From the NCBI RefSeq assembly GCF_014204985.1, contig NZ_JACHMP010000001.1, forward strand, positions 2,914,001 to 2,978,000: 64,000 nt of DNA, in the 5' to 3' direction. Positions 25,758 to 39,292 of this stretch are shown here, in pieces. Under the pieces are notes generated by a model, which did not search any database, had not been told where the DNA came from, and saw only the letters and a list, made by a program, of their open reading frames with translations. Each line of letters opens with the position of its first letter. The first letter of the stretch is position 1. Origin of the DNA: Streptosporangium becharense (lineage in GTDB: Bacteria; Actinomycetota; Actinomycetes; Streptosporangiales; Streptosporangiaceae). A program made the position numbers and the translations under genes.

Positions 25758-26624
25758 CTACCCCAGCCGCAACCTGGCCGTGTTGTTGGCCGGGTGGCGG
25801 TCGCCGAGCCGGGCGGAGTAGACGGTCGCCTCGGCCCGCGGACCGCGCTTGCGGGTGACGAAGGCGAGCCGGAGGCTCACCCGCTCACCCGGGCCGACCG
25901 CGCGCAGCTCGCAACCGAGGGAGCCCGGCAGCGGATCGCACCGCGCACCCTCCGCCCGCAGGAAACGCGCGCCGCCGGTGTCGAAGAAGAGCAGGGCGTC
26001 ACGCACCCGCTTCGGCCCGCGGTTGCGCACCACCGCCGCCATCGTGACCATGCGGCCGGCACGTGCCCGGCGGGAGAGCCTCACCGCCAGATCGGTGCCC
26101 TCGTCCAGCCTGGTGGAGACCTGAGCGGAGTTGTCGGCCTCGTTGCCGTCCACGACCTCGGAGGAGAGCGTCGCGGTCGCCCTGAGCGGACCGTGCGCCT
26201 CCGGCCCGACCAGGCCGTTGATCGTCACCCCGCCGGTCTCCCCGGCCAGTACGTCCTTGGTCGAGGCGCAGACCACCTCGTTGGCCGCTTCTCCCGGGCC
26301 GCACTCGGCCACGTCGACACCGAGCACCCGCACCCCGTCCGGCAACCGGACGGTCAGCGTGGGCAGTACCGCGTCGCCGGGCCCGGCGTTGCGCACCTGT
26401 GCCCGGTAGATCAGCGGCTGTCCCGGCTGGGCGACCGGCGGTGAGGCCGACAACCGGACCGACAGATCGGCCGCCCCCCGATCCTCTCCTCCCCGACCGG
26501 CGGGCAGTGGTCCGGCGAGCGTCTGCCCGGCGGACAGCGGTACGCCGAGCGCCTGCCCGGCGAGCACCGGCCCCGGAACCGCGGCGAGAACGAGACTGAC
26601 CACCCCGGCGACGACCCGCACCAC
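25758..26624 (-). CDS. secreted protein with two DUF11/CARDB-like repeats
   Basis: About 288 aa. Signal peptide [21 protein letters not shown], low-complexity spacer (repeated PLSAGQ/GPLPAG), then two beta-sandwich repeats of the DUF11 type ([22 protein letters not shown]...NAGPGDA and [19 protein letters not shown]...NRGPKR). GTG 26624 has AAGGGG six bases before and places the signal peptide first; ATG 26657 has no ribosome site. Probably displayed or released at the surface. No enzymatic motif. Confidence 0.75.
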   Translation of the reverse strand: MVRVVAGVVSLVLAAVPGPVLAGQALGVPLSAGQTLAGPLPAGRGGEDRGAADLSVRLSASPPVAQPGQPLIYRAQVRNAGPGDAVLPTLTVRLPDGVRVLGVDVAECGPGEAANEVVCASTKDVLAGETGGVTINGLVGPEAHGPLRATATLSSEVVDGNEADNSAQVSTRLDEGTDLAVRLSRRARAGRMVTMAAVVRNRGPKRVRDALLFFDTGGARFLRAEGARCDPLPGSLGCELRAVGPGERVSLRLAFVTRKRGPRAEATVYSARLGDRHPANNTARLRLG

Positions 26625-26765
26625 ACCATGCCCCTTGCCCACCGATCCCCCGACCATCAACGATCATTGAACGCCGGTACGGCCCGGTTCGCGATGATCG
26701 ACACGCCGCGTCGTCGCAGTTCACACCCACCGCGCCGACGAGTACGGCGCGGGCGGGCCACCCGC

Positions 26766-26859
26766 GCCGGGGAAAACGCAGGCCGCCCGCCCGGAGAACG
26801 CGAAGGGGCCCGTGCCGGGGAAAACGCAGGCCGCCCGCCCGGAGAACGCGAAGGGGCCC
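26766..26859. repeat. 46-bp tandem repeat, two identical copies
   Basis: Positions 26766-26811 and 26814-26859 are identical over 46 bases (48-bp period; each begins GCCGGGGAAAACGCAGG). The second copy runs into the mdh terminator palindrome, so the first copy is effectively a duplicated half terminator. Confidence 0.85.
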
Positions 26860-26876
26860 CGGCATGCCGGGGCCCC
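26853..26876. terminator. 24-bp perfect palindrome, mdh terminator
   Basis: GGGGCCCCGGCA is followed immediately by its reverse complement TGCCGGGGCCCC, then CTTT on the plus strand. It lies 62 bases after the mdh stop and can terminate in both directions. Confidence 0.75.
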
Positions 26877-26937
26877 CTTTCGGCGACCGGTCGGACCTCA
26901 GGCACCGGGCCCTGATCCGGGCCTCGGGCGGGAGGTC

Positions 26938-30697
<3,760 letters not shown>

Positions 30698-30943
30698 CGT
30701 CCCCACGTTCTCGTAATCTTCAACCTGCCAAACTTTACGTCTACCTGGCCCACCCGCTGCCCCCGTTACTCCTACGTGACTCCACATTTCCGCCGATCAG
30801 CACTCTGCCGCCCGCCGCCTTCACCGCGGATGCGGCAGAACCCCCAGTCCCCGAATATCCCGTCAACCACCCCAATCTGGCGTTCCGGTCGCTGAGATCG
30901 CTACCGTGGAACGCCCCTCAGGCAAGCCGGAGCAATAACGTCC

Positions 30944-32578
30944 ATGCGCCGATATACCGGTTATCGCGAATTCGTGCAGCGCGATCAGCGTTCCCTCGTC
31001 GGCACCGCCCTCCTTCTCACCGGCAGCCACGACCAGGCCATACGCCTCGCCCTGCGCTCCTTCCACACGGTGGCCCAGACCTGGCCGCCGCCGCTGTGGG
31101 AGAACCCGACGACGCACGCCCAGATCGCGCTCTACCGCCGTTTCCTCCAGCGGCCGAGCGCGGCGGGGTCCACCGCCCTGGTACGGCTCCCACCCCGGCA
31201 GCGGCTCCTCGTCGTCGCCTGCCTGCACGACGGCAGAACCCGGGCCGATATGGCCGGTCTCCTCGGACTGCCCGAGGAGACCGTGGAGCAGGAGATCACC
31301 GAGGCGGTGAAGACCCTGACCAACGGCAACGAGAGTCGTCTGGTCACCCGAATGGCCAACGCGGCGGGCGAGGCCTCGGTTCCCGACCTCACCGGCCTTT
31401 CCATGCGCACGCTCCGGCGGCGGCGCACCCGGGGGGTGCTCCTCGGCGCGGCCGCGGTGCTCGTCCCCGTCGGCCTGATCGCCGGCTTCGCCCTGGTGCA
31501 GCAGGGCGAGGTGTGGAACTCGGCGCTGGGCGAGGGCGGTCACGCCCGCTCCCCGCAGGCCCGTGCGCAGGAGCAGGAGCCGGTGGGTGCCGTCTCCACC
31601 CCCCGGCGGGGCACCCTCTCCGAGCCGGGTACGACGCCCACGCCGGCCGGCACGCCCGAGGTGGGGACCACGCCCGCACCGGGCGCCGCCGCGAAGCCGT
31701 GGCAACCCCCGCGGACGTCCTCGGTGATCCGCTACGCGGCCCCCGAGCGCTGCCCGGACGGCGGCACGGCGGCCCCGCCCCGGTCCGGCCAGGTGAGCTG
31801 CACGGGCTGGACGCTCAAGCTGGTCTCCGACGGCCGTGAGGGCCGCGACGGCCGCGACGGCTCTGCCGAGTGCGAGGGCCGCGACCGGTGCGAGTCGACC
31901 CTGAGCATCCCCGACGCCGCCCAGCGGCTCGCACACGGCGACGACCGCAGGCTCCCCCGCCTCTACCCCGCCATCAGCCCCGACGGGCGCCGCATCGCCT
32001 ATCTCAGCGCCGCCGAGGGCCGTTACGTCGCACACGACCTGAAGAGCGGCGTGAAGCGTTACCTGTCGCCGGTCCTCACCCCCGAGGACACCGAGGACGG
32101 CACGCTGGTGAGCGTCTCCTCCGACGGCCGCCGCTTCACCGTCACGCTGGGCGAGCGGCGGTTGCGGACCGACTTCGCGACCGGGACCCTCACGTCCGTA
32201 CCGGCGGAACAGATGCCGGCGACGGAGAAGGCCGCCGGCTGGCTCCGCGAGAAGTACGGCACCTGGAAGGACTCCCCCAGCGGCAAGTACGCCGCCGCGG
32301 TCACACCCGGCGAGGGCGGGCGGGAGAGCCTCCACGTCGTCGACGCCGGCTCCCGGCGGGTCTTCAAGACCCTCTCGCTGCCCGAGGTCGAGCGGCCCGC
32401 CAGGGCCGAGGTCGTGGGCTGGCCCGGCACGCGCGAAGTGGTCGTCAGGATGAACGCCGCCTCCGGGGGCGGGCTGCTGGGTTACTTCCGGATGGACGCC
32501 GTCACCGGCCGGGCCGAGCCCGTACCCGGCCTCCCCGAGGGCGACCCGATCGTGCTGGGCGCCTCGACGGCCCTGTGA
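30944..32578 (+). CDS. ECF-sigma-like domain fused to membrane helix and extracellular propeller-like domain
   Basis: 544 aa. Residues 1-125 resemble SigE-family ECF sigma factors: YREFVQRDQRSLVGTALLLTGSHDQAIRLA (region-2-like) and LVRLPPRQRLLVVACLHDGRTRADMAGLLGLPEETVEQEI (region-4-like), but shortened and with a weak region 2. A transmembrane helix follows basic RRRR (about 164-186). Residues 190-260 are Pro/Thr-rich, and the rest has TolB/WD40-like YPAISPDGRRIAYLSA. ATG 30944; GGAG is 11 bases upstream. Divergent from the kinase-receptor gene 246 bp away. Could be a membrane-held regulator or an anti-sigma-like decoy. Confidence 0.75.
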   Translation: MRRYTGYREFVQRDQRSLVGTALLLTGSHDQAIRLALRSFHTVAQTWPPPLWENPTTHAQIALYRRFLQRPSAAGSTALVRLPPRQRLLVVACLHDGRTRADMAGLLGLPEETVEQEITEAVKTLTNGNESRLVTRMANAAGEASVPDLTGLSMRTLRRRRTRGVLLGAAAVLVPVGLIAGFALVQQGEVWNSALGEGGHARSPQARAQEQEPVGAVSTPRRGTLSEPGTTPTPAGTPEVGTTPAPGAAAKPWQPPRTSSVIRYAAPERCPDGGTAAPPRSGQVSCTGWTLKLVSDGREGRDGRDGSAECEGRDRCESTLSIPDAAQRLAHGDDRRLPRLYPAISPDGRRIAYLSAAEGRYVAHDLKSGVKRYLSPVLTPEDTEDGTLVSVSSDGRRFTVTLGERRLRTDFATGTLTSVPAEQMPATEKAAGWLREKYGTWKDSPSGKYAAAVTPGEGGRESLHVVDAGSRRVFKTLSLPEVERPARAEVVGWPGTREVVVRMNAASGGGLLGYFRMDAVTGRAEPVPGLPEGDPIVLGASTAL

Positions 32579-32613
32579 CCGCCCCGGCTCGTACGCGGGA
32601 GCGGGAGGCGGGC

Positions 32614-32643
32614 GGTGGACCACCCGTCGGTGGACCACCCGTC
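32614..32643. repeat. two tandem 15-bp units
   Basis: GGTGGACCACCCGTC occurs twice in a row; each unit is a small hairpin (GGTGG A CCACC). They abut the icd terminator. Confidence 0.75.
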
Positions 32644-32672
32644 GGAGGGCCGCCCGGAGGCGGCCCTCCGAC
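32641..32672. terminator. 14-bp stem terminator between convergent sigma-like gene and icd
   Basis: GTCGGAGGGCCGCC (32641-32654) pairs with GGCGGCCCTCCGAC (32659-32672) around CGGA, a very stable tetraloop hairpin located 18 bases after the icd stop. Confidence 0.85.
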
Positions 32673-32690
32673 GGGTGCGGACCGGGCCGG

Positions 32691-33905
32691 TCAGCTCATC
32701 TTCTTCCTGAGGTTCTCGTCCAGGGCCGCCAGGAAGTCCTGGGTGGTCAGCCACTCGGCGTCGCCCCCGACGAGCAGGGCGAGGTCCTTGGTCATCTGGC
32801 CGCCCTCGACGGTCTCGATGCAGACCTGCTCCAGCCTGTCGGCGAAGTCGATCACCTCGGGGGTGTTGTCGAGCTTGCCGCGGTGCGCGAGGCCACGGGT
32901 CCACGCGAAGATCGAGGCGATCGGGTTCGTGGACGTCGGCTTGCCCTGCTGGTGCTGGCGGTAGTGACGGGTCACCGTGCCGTGGGCGGCCTCGGCCTCG
33001 ACGGTGCGTCCGTCGGGCGTCATGAGCACCGAGGTCATCAGGCCGAGCGAGCCGAAGCCCTGCGCGACGGTGTCCGACTGGACGTCGCCGTCGTAGTTCT
33101 TGCAGGCCCAGACGTAGCCGCCCTCCCACTTGAGCGCCGCGGCGACCATGTCGTCGATCAGCCGGTGCTCGTAGGTGATGCCGGCGGCCTCGAAGTCGCC
33201 CTTGAACTCGGTCTCGTAGACCTCGGCGAAGATGTCCTTGAAGCGGCCGTCGTAGGCCTTCAGGATCGTGTTCTTCGTGGAGAGGTAGACCGGGTAGTTG
33301 CGGGCCAGGCCGTAGCGCATGGAGGCCCGGGCGAAGTCGCGGATCGACTCGTCGAGGTTGTACATGGCCAGCGCGACACCGGCGCCCGGGAAGTCGTAGA
33401 CGTCGAGCTCGATCGGCTCCGAGCCGTCCTTGGGCGTGAAGGTGAGCGTCAGCGTGCCCTCGCCCGGGACCTTCAGGTCGGTGGCGCGGTACTGGTCGCC
33501 GAAGGCGTGACGGCCGACGACGATCGGCTTGGTCCAGCCGGGGACGAGCCTCGGCACGTTCGACATGATGATCGGCTCACGGAAGATGACACCGCCGAGG
33601 ATGTTACGGATGGTCCCGTTCGGGGACTTCCACATCTTCTTGAGGCCGAACTCCTCGACCCGGGCCTCGTCCGGGGTGATGGTGGCGCACTTGACGCCGA
33701 CGCCGTACTGCTTGATGGCGTTGGCGGCGTCGATCGTCACCTGGTCGTCGGTGGCGTCGCGGTGCTCGATCCCCAGGTCGTAGTACTTCAGGTCGACGTC
33801 GAGGTAGGGAAGGATCAGCTGGTCCTTGATGAACTGCCAGATGATCCGGGTCATCTCGTCGCCGTCAAGCTCGACGACGGGCCCCGCTACCTTGATCTTG
33901 GGCAT
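32691..33905 (-). CDS. icd: NADP-dependent isocitrate dehydrogenase
   Basis: 404-aa homodimeric IDH of the eukaryote-like subfamily. Oxidative decarboxylation of isocitrate to 2-oxoglutarate. Seen: [38 protein letters not shown] (substrate-binding serine and arginines), [23 protein letters not shown] (metal aspartates) and [13 protein letters not shown] with the coenzyme-binding histidine. ATG 33905 with GGGGAA upstream. Confidence 0.97.
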   Translation of the reverse strand: MPKIKVAGPVVELDGDEMTRIIWQFIKDQLILPYLDVDLKYYDLGIEHRDATDDQVTIDAANAIKQYGVGVKCATITPDEARVEEFGLKKMWKSPNGTIRNILGGVIFREPIIMSNVPRLVPGWTKPIVVGRHAFGDQYRATDLKVPGEGTLTLTFTPKDGSEPIELDVYDFPGAGVALAMYNLDESIRDFARASMRYGLARNYPVYLSTKNTILKAYDGRFKDIFAEVYETEFKGDFEAAGITYEHRLIDDMVAAALKWEGGYVWACKNYDGDVQSDTVAQGFGSLGLMTSVLMTPDGRTVEAEAAHGTVTRHYRQHQQGKPTSTNPIASIFAWTRGLAHRGKLDNTPEVIDFADRLEQVCIETVEGGQMTKDLALLVGGDAEWLTTQDFLAALDENLRKKMS

Positions 33906-34019
33906 GCGTGTGGTTCCCCTTCTGCACGAACAATGGCCAGGCGGTCCTTTTTGAGGCTCACTGGCCGTTGAGGCTATCGGACGGGGGTAATCGGCTTGTA
34001 ATGCACCCGTTCGCCCCGC

Positions 34020-34307
34020 TTATGGACGTGGCATGAGGTCCGGATACTCCAGGACGATCGCCGCGGCCATCAACGCGATCCCCAGAACCGCGAGGGTGAT
34101 CGTGTCGGTCGCGGTGCGGCGCACGGCGAGCCGTCCTCCCCCTGTCAGCCGCGCCAGCGCTCCCAGCGTCAGGACCGCGCCGAGGGCGAAGGCGCCCCAG
34201 TACGGATCCAGCAGGACCGCGTAGGCCACGGCGAGGACCGCACCCGCCAGCACCAGCGGGTACGGCCCCCAGCGGCCGTCGACCGGACCGGTCGCCGGCG
34301 CGTTCAT
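34020..34307 (-). CDS. DUF3017-type small membrane protein
   Basis: 95 aa, three hydrophobic helices (YPLVLAGAVLAVAYAVLL, WGAFALGAVLTLGALARL, ITLAVLGIALMAAAIVL). ATG 34307 with GGAGGAG three bases away. Small DUF3017 proteins next to folD/mdh are typical in Actinobacteria; here it follows citrate synthase by 76 bp. Function unknown. Family assignment from pattern and context. Confidence 0.7.
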   Translation of the reverse strand: MNAPATGPVDGRWGPYPLVLAGAVLAVAYAVLLDPYWGAFALGAVLTLGALARLTGGGRLAVRRTATDTITLAVLGIALMAAAIVLEYPDLMPRP

Positions 34308-34383
34308 CGCTCCTCCACCCCCGTCCGTGTCCGGCCCCGCGGGCGTTCCCGGCCCGGGTTCCCCGCCCGGACCGGCGTCGGGT

Positions 34384-35505
34384 TCACCGCTCGGCAATCG
34401 GCTTCCACTTCTGGTCCCGTTCTCCGATGTACTCGCTGTCCGGACGGATCAGGCGGTTGTCGGCGTGCTGTTCGATGACGTGTGCGGTCCATCCTGACAT
34501 GCGGCTGACCGAGAAGACCGGAGTGAACAGGTCGGTCGGGATGCCGAGGTAGTGGTAGACGGTGGCCGCGTAGAAGTCGACGTTCGGATAGAGGCCCTTC
34601 GTCTCGAAGACGACCTCCTCCATCTCCTTCGACATCCGGTAGTACCTGTCGTCGCCGGACGCCTCGGCCAGTTCCTGCGACATCCGGCGCAGGTGCGTGG
34701 CGCGCGGGTCCTCGGTCTTGTAGACGCGGTGCCCGAAGCCCATGATCTTCTCGCCCGCGGCGAGTCTGTCCCGCACGGACCGGGCGACGACGCTCGGGTC
34801 GAGCGTCTCCAGGGTACGCATGACCTGCTCGTTGGCGCCGCCGTGCAGGGGGCCCTTGAGCGTGCCGATGGCGGCCACGATGGCCGAGTGCATGTCGGAG
34901 AGGGTGGCGGCGCAGACCCGGGCGGCGAACGTGGAGGCGTTCATCGTGTGGTCGGCGTGCAGCACCAGGCAGGTGTCGAAGATCTCGACCTCGCGCTCAC
35001 CGGGGACGCGGCCGGTGATCTGCAGGAGGAAGTTCGCCGCGATGCTCAGCGCGGGGTCGGGGGCGGGGATCGCGGTCCCGGTCCGGGCGGCGTGGTAGCG
35101 GGCGACCAGGATCGGCTGCTGCGCGGTCAGCCGGGCGGCCTTGCGCAGGTTGGCCTCGGGGCTGTTGGAGTCCTTGTCCGGGTCGTCGCCGCCGGCCAGG
35201 GAGACCAGCGTGCGCAGGGCCTCCATGGGGGCCTGCTTCTCGGCGACCTCCGGGATGTTCGTCTCGACGAGAGCGCCGAGCGCGCGTCCCCCCACCAGCT
35301 CGGCCCCGTAGGCGGCCAGCTGGTCCCGCGTCGGGAGGGTTCCGTACTGCAGCAGGTGCGCGGTCTCTTCGAAGGTGGTGCGGCCGGCCAGATCGTGGAT
35401 GTCATAGCCACGATAGAAGAGGCGACCGGCCTGACCGTCGATGTCACTCAGCGCCGTGGAGGCGGCTACGACATCGGCGAGACCTTTGGTGCTCTTGTCC
35501 GCCAT
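34384..35505 (-). CDS. citrate synthase
   Basis: 373-aa hexameric/short-type citrate synthase family enzyme condensing acetyl-CoA and oxaloacetate. Catalytic histidines in GPLHGGANEQV and GFGHRVYK, with the DPRA motif; LHADHTMNAST carries the oxaloacetate-site histidine. Could be a 2-methylcitrate synthase paralogue (that class is of similar length), but no prpB/prpD neighbours are present. ATG 35505 with GGAGGA upstream. Confidence 0.92.
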   Translation of the reverse strand: MADKSTKGLADVVAASTALSDIDGQAGRLFYRGYDIHDLAGRTTFEETAHLLQYGTLPTRDQLAAYGAELVGGRALGALVETNIPEVAEKQAPMEALRTLVSLAGGDDPDKDSNSPEANLRKAARLTAQQPILVARYHAARTGTAIPAPDPALSIAANFLLQITGRVPGEREVEIFDTCLVLHADHTMNASTFAARVCAATLSDMHSAIVAAIGTLKGPLHGGANEQVMRTLETLDPSVVARSVRDRLAAGEKIMGFGHRVYKTEDPRATHLRRMSQELAEASGDDRYYRMSKEMEEVVFETKGLYPNVDFYAATVYHYLGIPTDLFTPVFSVSRMSGWTAHVIEQHADNRLIRPDSEYIGERDQKWKPIAER

Positions 35506-35629
35506 GAGTGTTTCCTCCGCTTATCTGTGAACGAAGTCTACCTGTGAGCAGCGGAAACCCCTTCAGCAGACTCAGGCCAATTTCACGTGGGATTCTCCTT
35601 CCGGCAAAGGCGATTCCCCATCACCGCGT

Positions 35630-35659
35630 TTGGGTAAGCCGGAGCTGTAGGAATAGTTA
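35630..35659 (+). promoter_or_regulatory. candidate promoter of the FHA gene
   Basis: TTGGGT (35630-35635), 18-base spacer, TAGTTA (35654-35659), 28 bases before the GTG start with its GGGGAGGA site. Confidence 0.4.
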
Positions 35660-35686
35660 CGGCGGGCTACCTGGGGAGGAACTGCC

Positions 35687-36337
35687 GTGGAGGGGCCGTT
35701 CATACGCATCGAGGACACCGGCGAGGTGATCCCGTTGCGTCCCGAGATCACGACGGTCGGACGTGGTCGCGGAGTGGACATCCGGCTCAGTGATCCGAGC
35801 GTGTCCCGGCTGCATGCGGAATTCGTGCGGCGCGGACCCTACCTGTACGTCGTCGACCTGGGCCTGTCGCGCAACGGCACCCGGGTCAACGGCCGGCCGA
35901 TCGCCCGGAGGGTGCTGGACGACGGCGACGTGGTCTCCTTCGGCGCGGCACGGGCTAGGATCGGCGGGTTGCCACGCGAGGACTTCGTTCCCGAGGTCGA
36001 GCTCCGCCGCGCCGCGGCGCCGGAGCTGACCAGGCGGGAGGTGGACGTCCTGACGTCACTGTGCCGTCCCGCGCTGTCGGACGAGGCGTTCGTCGCCCCG
36101 GCCACCGCGCGGGAGATCGCCGACGACCTGGTGGTGACGGAGGCGGCGGTCAAGCAGCACCTCCTGCGCCTGTACCAGAAGTTCCGGATCCCGGAGGGGA
36201 CCAACCGGCGCACCAGGCTGGCCAACGAGGTCGTCGCCCTGGGGCTGGTCCGGCCCACCCCCGTGGTGCCGCCGCAGCGCGGCGCGGCCCCGGAGTCGCA
36301 GGCGGCGGCCGCGGGAGCGAACCGCAGGGCGTCCTAG
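35687..36337 (+). CDS. FHA-domain protein with C-terminal helix-turn-helix
   Basis: 216 aa. N-terminal FHA phosphothreonine-binding domain (TTVGRGRGVDIRLSDPSVSRLHAEF, LSRNGTRVNGRPI), then a helical domain with ELTRREVDVLTSLCRP and ATAREIADDLVVTEAAVKQHLLRLYQKF, which looks like a LuxR-type HTH (DNA-binding). GTG 35687 after a strong GGGGAGGA. Suggests a regulator that reads Ser/Thr kinase signals; the kinase 5 kb away is a possible partner. No upstream partner gene in the same unit. Confidence 0.88.
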   Translation: MEGPFIRIEDTGEVIPLRPEITTVGRGRGVDIRLSDPSVSRLHAEFVRRGPYLYVVDLGLSRNGTRVNGRPIARRVLDDGDVVSFGAARARIGGLPREDFVPEVELRRAAAPELTRREVDVLTSLCRPALSDEAFVAPATAREIADDLVVTEAAVKQHLLRLYQKFRIPEGTNRRTRLANEVVALGLVRPTPVVPPQRGAAPESQAAAAGANRRAS

Positions 36338-36369
36338 CGGGCCCGGCGGGCGGCTCTGCCGGGCTCCGG

Positions 36370-36419
36370 CTCCGCCCGGCCGGGCTCGGGCGGAGGGCCG
36401 GCCCGGTGTCGGGCCGGCC
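36370..36419. terminator. twin hairpins between convergent FHA gene and folD
   Basis: CTCCGCCCG/CGGGCGGAG (36370-36378, 36387-36395) is followed at once by GGCCGGCCCG/CGGGCCGGCC (36396-36405, 36410-36419). Confidence 0.75.
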
Positions 36420-36479
36420 GTCAGCCGTGCCGGTGGCCCTGCTGTCAGCCCACCGGCGGCTCTGCTGTCGGCCCTGCTG

Positions 36480-37340
36480 TCAGCTCTGCGCGAGCAGGCG
36501 CCGCTCCGCGGCCTCGACCACGTTGGCGAGCAGCAGGGCCCGGGTCATCGGGCCCACGCCACCGGGGTTGGGGGTGAGGAAGCCCGCGACCTCCTTGACG
36601 TCGGGGGCGACGTCACCGGCGATCTTCCCCTCGACCCGGGAGACGCCGACGTCGAGCACGGCGGCACCGGGCTTCACCATGTCGGCGGTGATCAGGTGGG
36701 GCACCCCCGCGGCGGCGACGACGACGTCGGCGCGCCGGGTGTGGGCCGCCAGGTCCTGGGTGCCGGTGTGGCAGAGGGTGACCGTGGCGTTCTCCGAGCG
36801 GCGGGTCAGCAGCAGGCCGAGCGAGCGGCCCACGGTGATGCCGCGGCCCACCACGACGACCTCGGCCCCCTTGAGCGGCACACCGTAGGCCTGCAGCAGC
36901 TTGACGATGCCGTGCGGGGTGCAGGGCAGCGGCGCGTCGACCATGTGGACCAGACGGCCCAGGTTGACCGGGTGGAGGCCGTCGGCGTCCTTCTCCGGGT
37001 CCATCCGTTCGATCAGCGCGAGCGTGTCGAGGTGACGGGGCAGCGGCAACTGGACGATGTATCCGGTGCACCCGGCGTCGGCGTTGAGCTCGTCGACGAC
37101 CGCCTCCACCTCTGCCTGGGTGGCCGTGGCCGGCAGATCCCTGCGGATGGACGCGATGCCGACCTCGGCGCAGTCGCGGTGCTTGCCGGCGACGTAGATC
37201 TGGCTGCCCGGGTCGTCGCCCACCAGGACGGTGCCGAGCCCCGGCACGACACCCCGCTCACGCAGCGCGGCCACCCGTGTCGCGAGGTCTGCCTTGATCT
37301 TCGCCGCCGTGGCCTTGCCGTCGAGAATCTGCGCACTCAT
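36480..37340 (-). CDS. folD: bifunctional methylene-THF dehydrogenase/cyclohydrolase
   Basis: 286 aa; interconverts 5,10-methylene-, methenyl- and 10-formyl-tetrahydrofolate, supplying the formyl donor for purH and purN nearby. Signature segments: [14 protein letters not shown] with catalytic Lys, [32 protein letters not shown] and [24 protein letters not shown] carries T where many homologues have VGRSNIVG. ATG 37340. The small membrane gene lies 21 bp upstream. Confidence 0.96.
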   Translation of the reverse strand: MSAQILDGKATAAKIKADLATRVAALRERGVVPGLGTVLVGDDPGSQIYVAGKHRDCAEVGIASIRRDLPATATQAEVEAVVDELNADAGCTGYIVQLPLPRHLDTLALIERMDPEKDADGLHPVNLGRLVHMVDAPLPCTPHGIVKLLQAYGVPLKGAEVVVVGRGITVGRSLGLLLTRRSENATVTLCHTGTQDLAAHTRRADVVVAAAGVPHLITADMVKPGAAVLDVGVSRVEGKIAGDVAPDVKEVAGFLTPNPGGVGPMTRALLLANVVEAAERRLLAQS

Positions 37341-37361
37341 ACGGTCAACCCTCTCATGAGA

Positions 37362-37538
37362 TCACCCGCGCTCCTCCGCCTCCCGCCGCTCGATGATGCG
37401 GCGGGTGAAGGGGATCCACTCCACGGCCCGTCCTCCCAGATAGGCCGCACCGAGCGCGATGATGATCAGCATCCAGGGGCCGGCCCAGAAACCATGCATG
37501 ATCACGAGGGCGTACAGGGCGTGGTCGAGCAGGGGCAT
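37362..37538 (-). CDS. 58-residue membrane protein upstream of folD
   Basis: Short gene MPLLDHALYALVIMHGFWAG... with one strong hydrophobic helix around residues 8-36 and a charged C-terminus ending RREAEERG. ATG 37538 has GGAG seven bases upstream; stop TGA at 37362-37364, 21 bp before folD on the same strand, so likely cotranscribed. Not recognised; possibly an orphan actinobacterial small membrane protein. Confidence 0.65.
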   Translation of the reverse strand: MPLLDHALYALVIMHGFWAGPWMLIIIALGAAYLGGRAVEWIPFTRRIIERREAEERG

Positions 37539-37645
37539 GAGGAATCTCCACGGCGCGGAAGGGAAGGAATGCTTCAGGCTAACCGCAGGTCAAACCTTTT
37601 TCGCCCAGTTAGTCCTGTCTGTTTCGCCACTTTCCTGTCTCCCGT

Positions 37646-37679
37646 GTGCGGCTGCCCCATCCGTATCCGGCAGCCGCAC
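37646..37679 (-). terminator. purH terminator
   Basis: GTGCGGCTGCC (37646-37656) pairs perfectly with GGCAGCCGCAC (37669-37679), 22 bases after the purH stop. Confidence 0.75.
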
Positions 37680-37701
37680 GAGGGGAGGGACCGGCGGCGG
37701 A

Positions 37702-39246
37702 TCAGTGGAAGAAGTGACGGGTCCCGGTGAAGTAGAGGGTGATCCCGGCGGCCTCCGCGGCGGCGACGACCTCCTCGTCCCGGATGGAGCCGCCCGGCTC
37801 CACGATCGCCTTCACCCCGGCGTCGATGAGGATCTTCGGGCCGTCGGCGAAGGGGAAGAACGCGTCGGAGGCCGCCACCGACCCCCGGGCGCGGTCGCCC
37901 GCGCGGGAGACCGCCAGCCGCGCCGAGTCGACCCGGTTGACCTGGCCCATGCCGACGCCCACGCTCGCGCCGTCCGCGGCGAGCAGGATCGCGTTGGACT
38001 TCACCGAGCGGCACGCCTTCCAGGCGAAGGCCAGGTCGGCGAGGACCTCCGCCGAGGCCGCGGGACCGGCCTTCAGCTCCCAGGTGGACGGGTCGTCGCC
38101 GGGGGCGTCCACCCGGTCGGCGGTCTGCACCAGCAGGCCGCCGTCGATCCGGCGGAACTCGGCCGGGTTCGCCGGGCCCTGCGGGCAGGCGAGCAGCCGG
38201 ATGTTCTTCTTCGCGGTGAGCACCGCCAGCGCCTCCTCGGTGAAGGAGGGGGCCACCACGACCTCGGTGAACACCTCGGCGATCTGCCGGGCCAGCTCCC
38301 CGGTCACCGCGCCGTTGACCGCGATCACACCGCCGTACGCGGAGACCGGGTCGCAGGCGTGGGCCTTGCGGTGCGCCTCGGCGACGTCGGCGCCGACCGC
38401 GACGCCGCACGGGTTCTGGTGCTTGATGATCGCCACGGCGGGCTCGGCGAAGTCCCACGCGGCCCGCCAGGCGGCGTCGGCGTCCAGGTAGTTGTTGTAG
38501 GACATCTCCTTGCCGTGCAGCTGCTCGGCATTGGCCAGGCCGTCCTTCTGCCCGGAGTACAGGGCCGCACGCTGGTGCGGGTTCTCGCCGTAGCGCAGCG
38601 GCGAGCGGAGCTCCCAGGCGGCGCCCATGTAGCGCGGCCAGGAGCCCTCCTCCGCGGCGTAGACCTCCGCGAACCAGGAGGCCACCGCGGTGTCGTAGGC
38701 GGCGGTGTGGGCGTACGCGGCGGCGGCCAGCCGGCGGCGCTCGGTGAGGGTGAAGCCCCCCTCGGCCACCGCGGCGAGCACGTCGCCGTAGGAGGCCGGG
38801 TCGACCACGATCGCGGCGGTGCCGTGGTTCTTGGCCGCGGCGCGGATCATCGCCGGCCCGCCGATGTCGATCTGCTCCACGCACTCGGCGTCGGACGCGC
38901 CGGAGGCGACGGTCTCCTGGAACGGGTAGAGGTTGACCACCACCAGCTCGAACGGCTCGATCTCCAGCTCTTCGAGCTGCTTGACGTGACCCGGGTTGCC
39001 GGTGTCGGCGAGCAGCCCCGCGTGCACGCGCGGGTGCAGGGTCTTGACCCGGCCGTCGAGGCACTCGGGGAAGCCGGTCAGCGACTCGACGGGAGTGACG
39101 GGAACACCGAAGGAGGCGATCCTCGTGGCGGTGCCCCCGGTGGAGACGATCTCCACGCCCGCGGCGTCGAGCCCACGGGCCAGCTCCTCCAGCCCGCTCT
39201 TGTCGTACACCGCGATCAAAGCGCGCCGGATGGCGATGCGGGTCAC
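37702..39246 (-). CDS. purH: AICAR transformylase/IMP cyclohydrolase
   Basis: 514 aa, the last two steps of IMP synthesis. N-terminal IMP cyclohydrolase ([34 protein letters not shown]) and C-terminal transformylase ([38 protein letters not shown]). Short [11 protein letters not shown] block near the end typical. GTG 39246 has GGAGGAG six bases upstream. 46 bp downstream of purN; uses 10-formyl-THF from FolD. Confidence 0.97.
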   Translation of the reverse strand: MTRIAIRRALIAVYDKSGLEELARGLDAAGVEIVSTGGTATRIASFGVPVTPVESLTGFPECLDGRVKTLHPRVHAGLLADTGNPGHVKQLEELEIEPFELVVVNLYPFQETVASGASDAECVEQIDIGGPAMIRAAAKNHGTAAIVVDPASYGDVLAAVAEGGFTLTERRRLAAAAYAHTAAYDTAVASWFAEVYAAEEGSWPRYMGAAWELRSPLRYGENPHQRAALYSGQKDGLANAEQLHGKEMSYNNYLDADAAWRAAWDFAEPAVAIIKHQNPCGVAVGADVAEAHRKAHACDPVSAYGGVIAVNGAVTGELARQIAEVFTEVVVAPSFTEEALAVLTAKKNIRLLACPQGPANPAEFRRIDGGLLVQTADRVDAPGDDPSTWELKAGPAASAEVLADLAFAWKACRSVKSNAILLAADGASVGVGMGQVNRVDSARLAVSRAGDRARGSVAASDAFFPFADGPKILIDAGVKAIVEPGGSIRDEEVVAAAEAAGITLYFTGTRHFFH

Positions 39247-39292
39247 TTCGTGCTCCTCCTGGGTGGTTCCGGTTTTCTCCGGGGCGCCCGGC

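Noticed and set aside
26628..26915. Small frame encoding repeated [13 protein letters not shown]
   Set aside because: It is the translation of the 46-bp noncoding tandem repeat; no ribosome site, no homology.
37354..37551. 65-residue frame starting at 37551
   Set aside because: The other minus-strand frame (37362-37538) has the ribosome site, hydrophobic helix and sensible start, and this one is its shadow.
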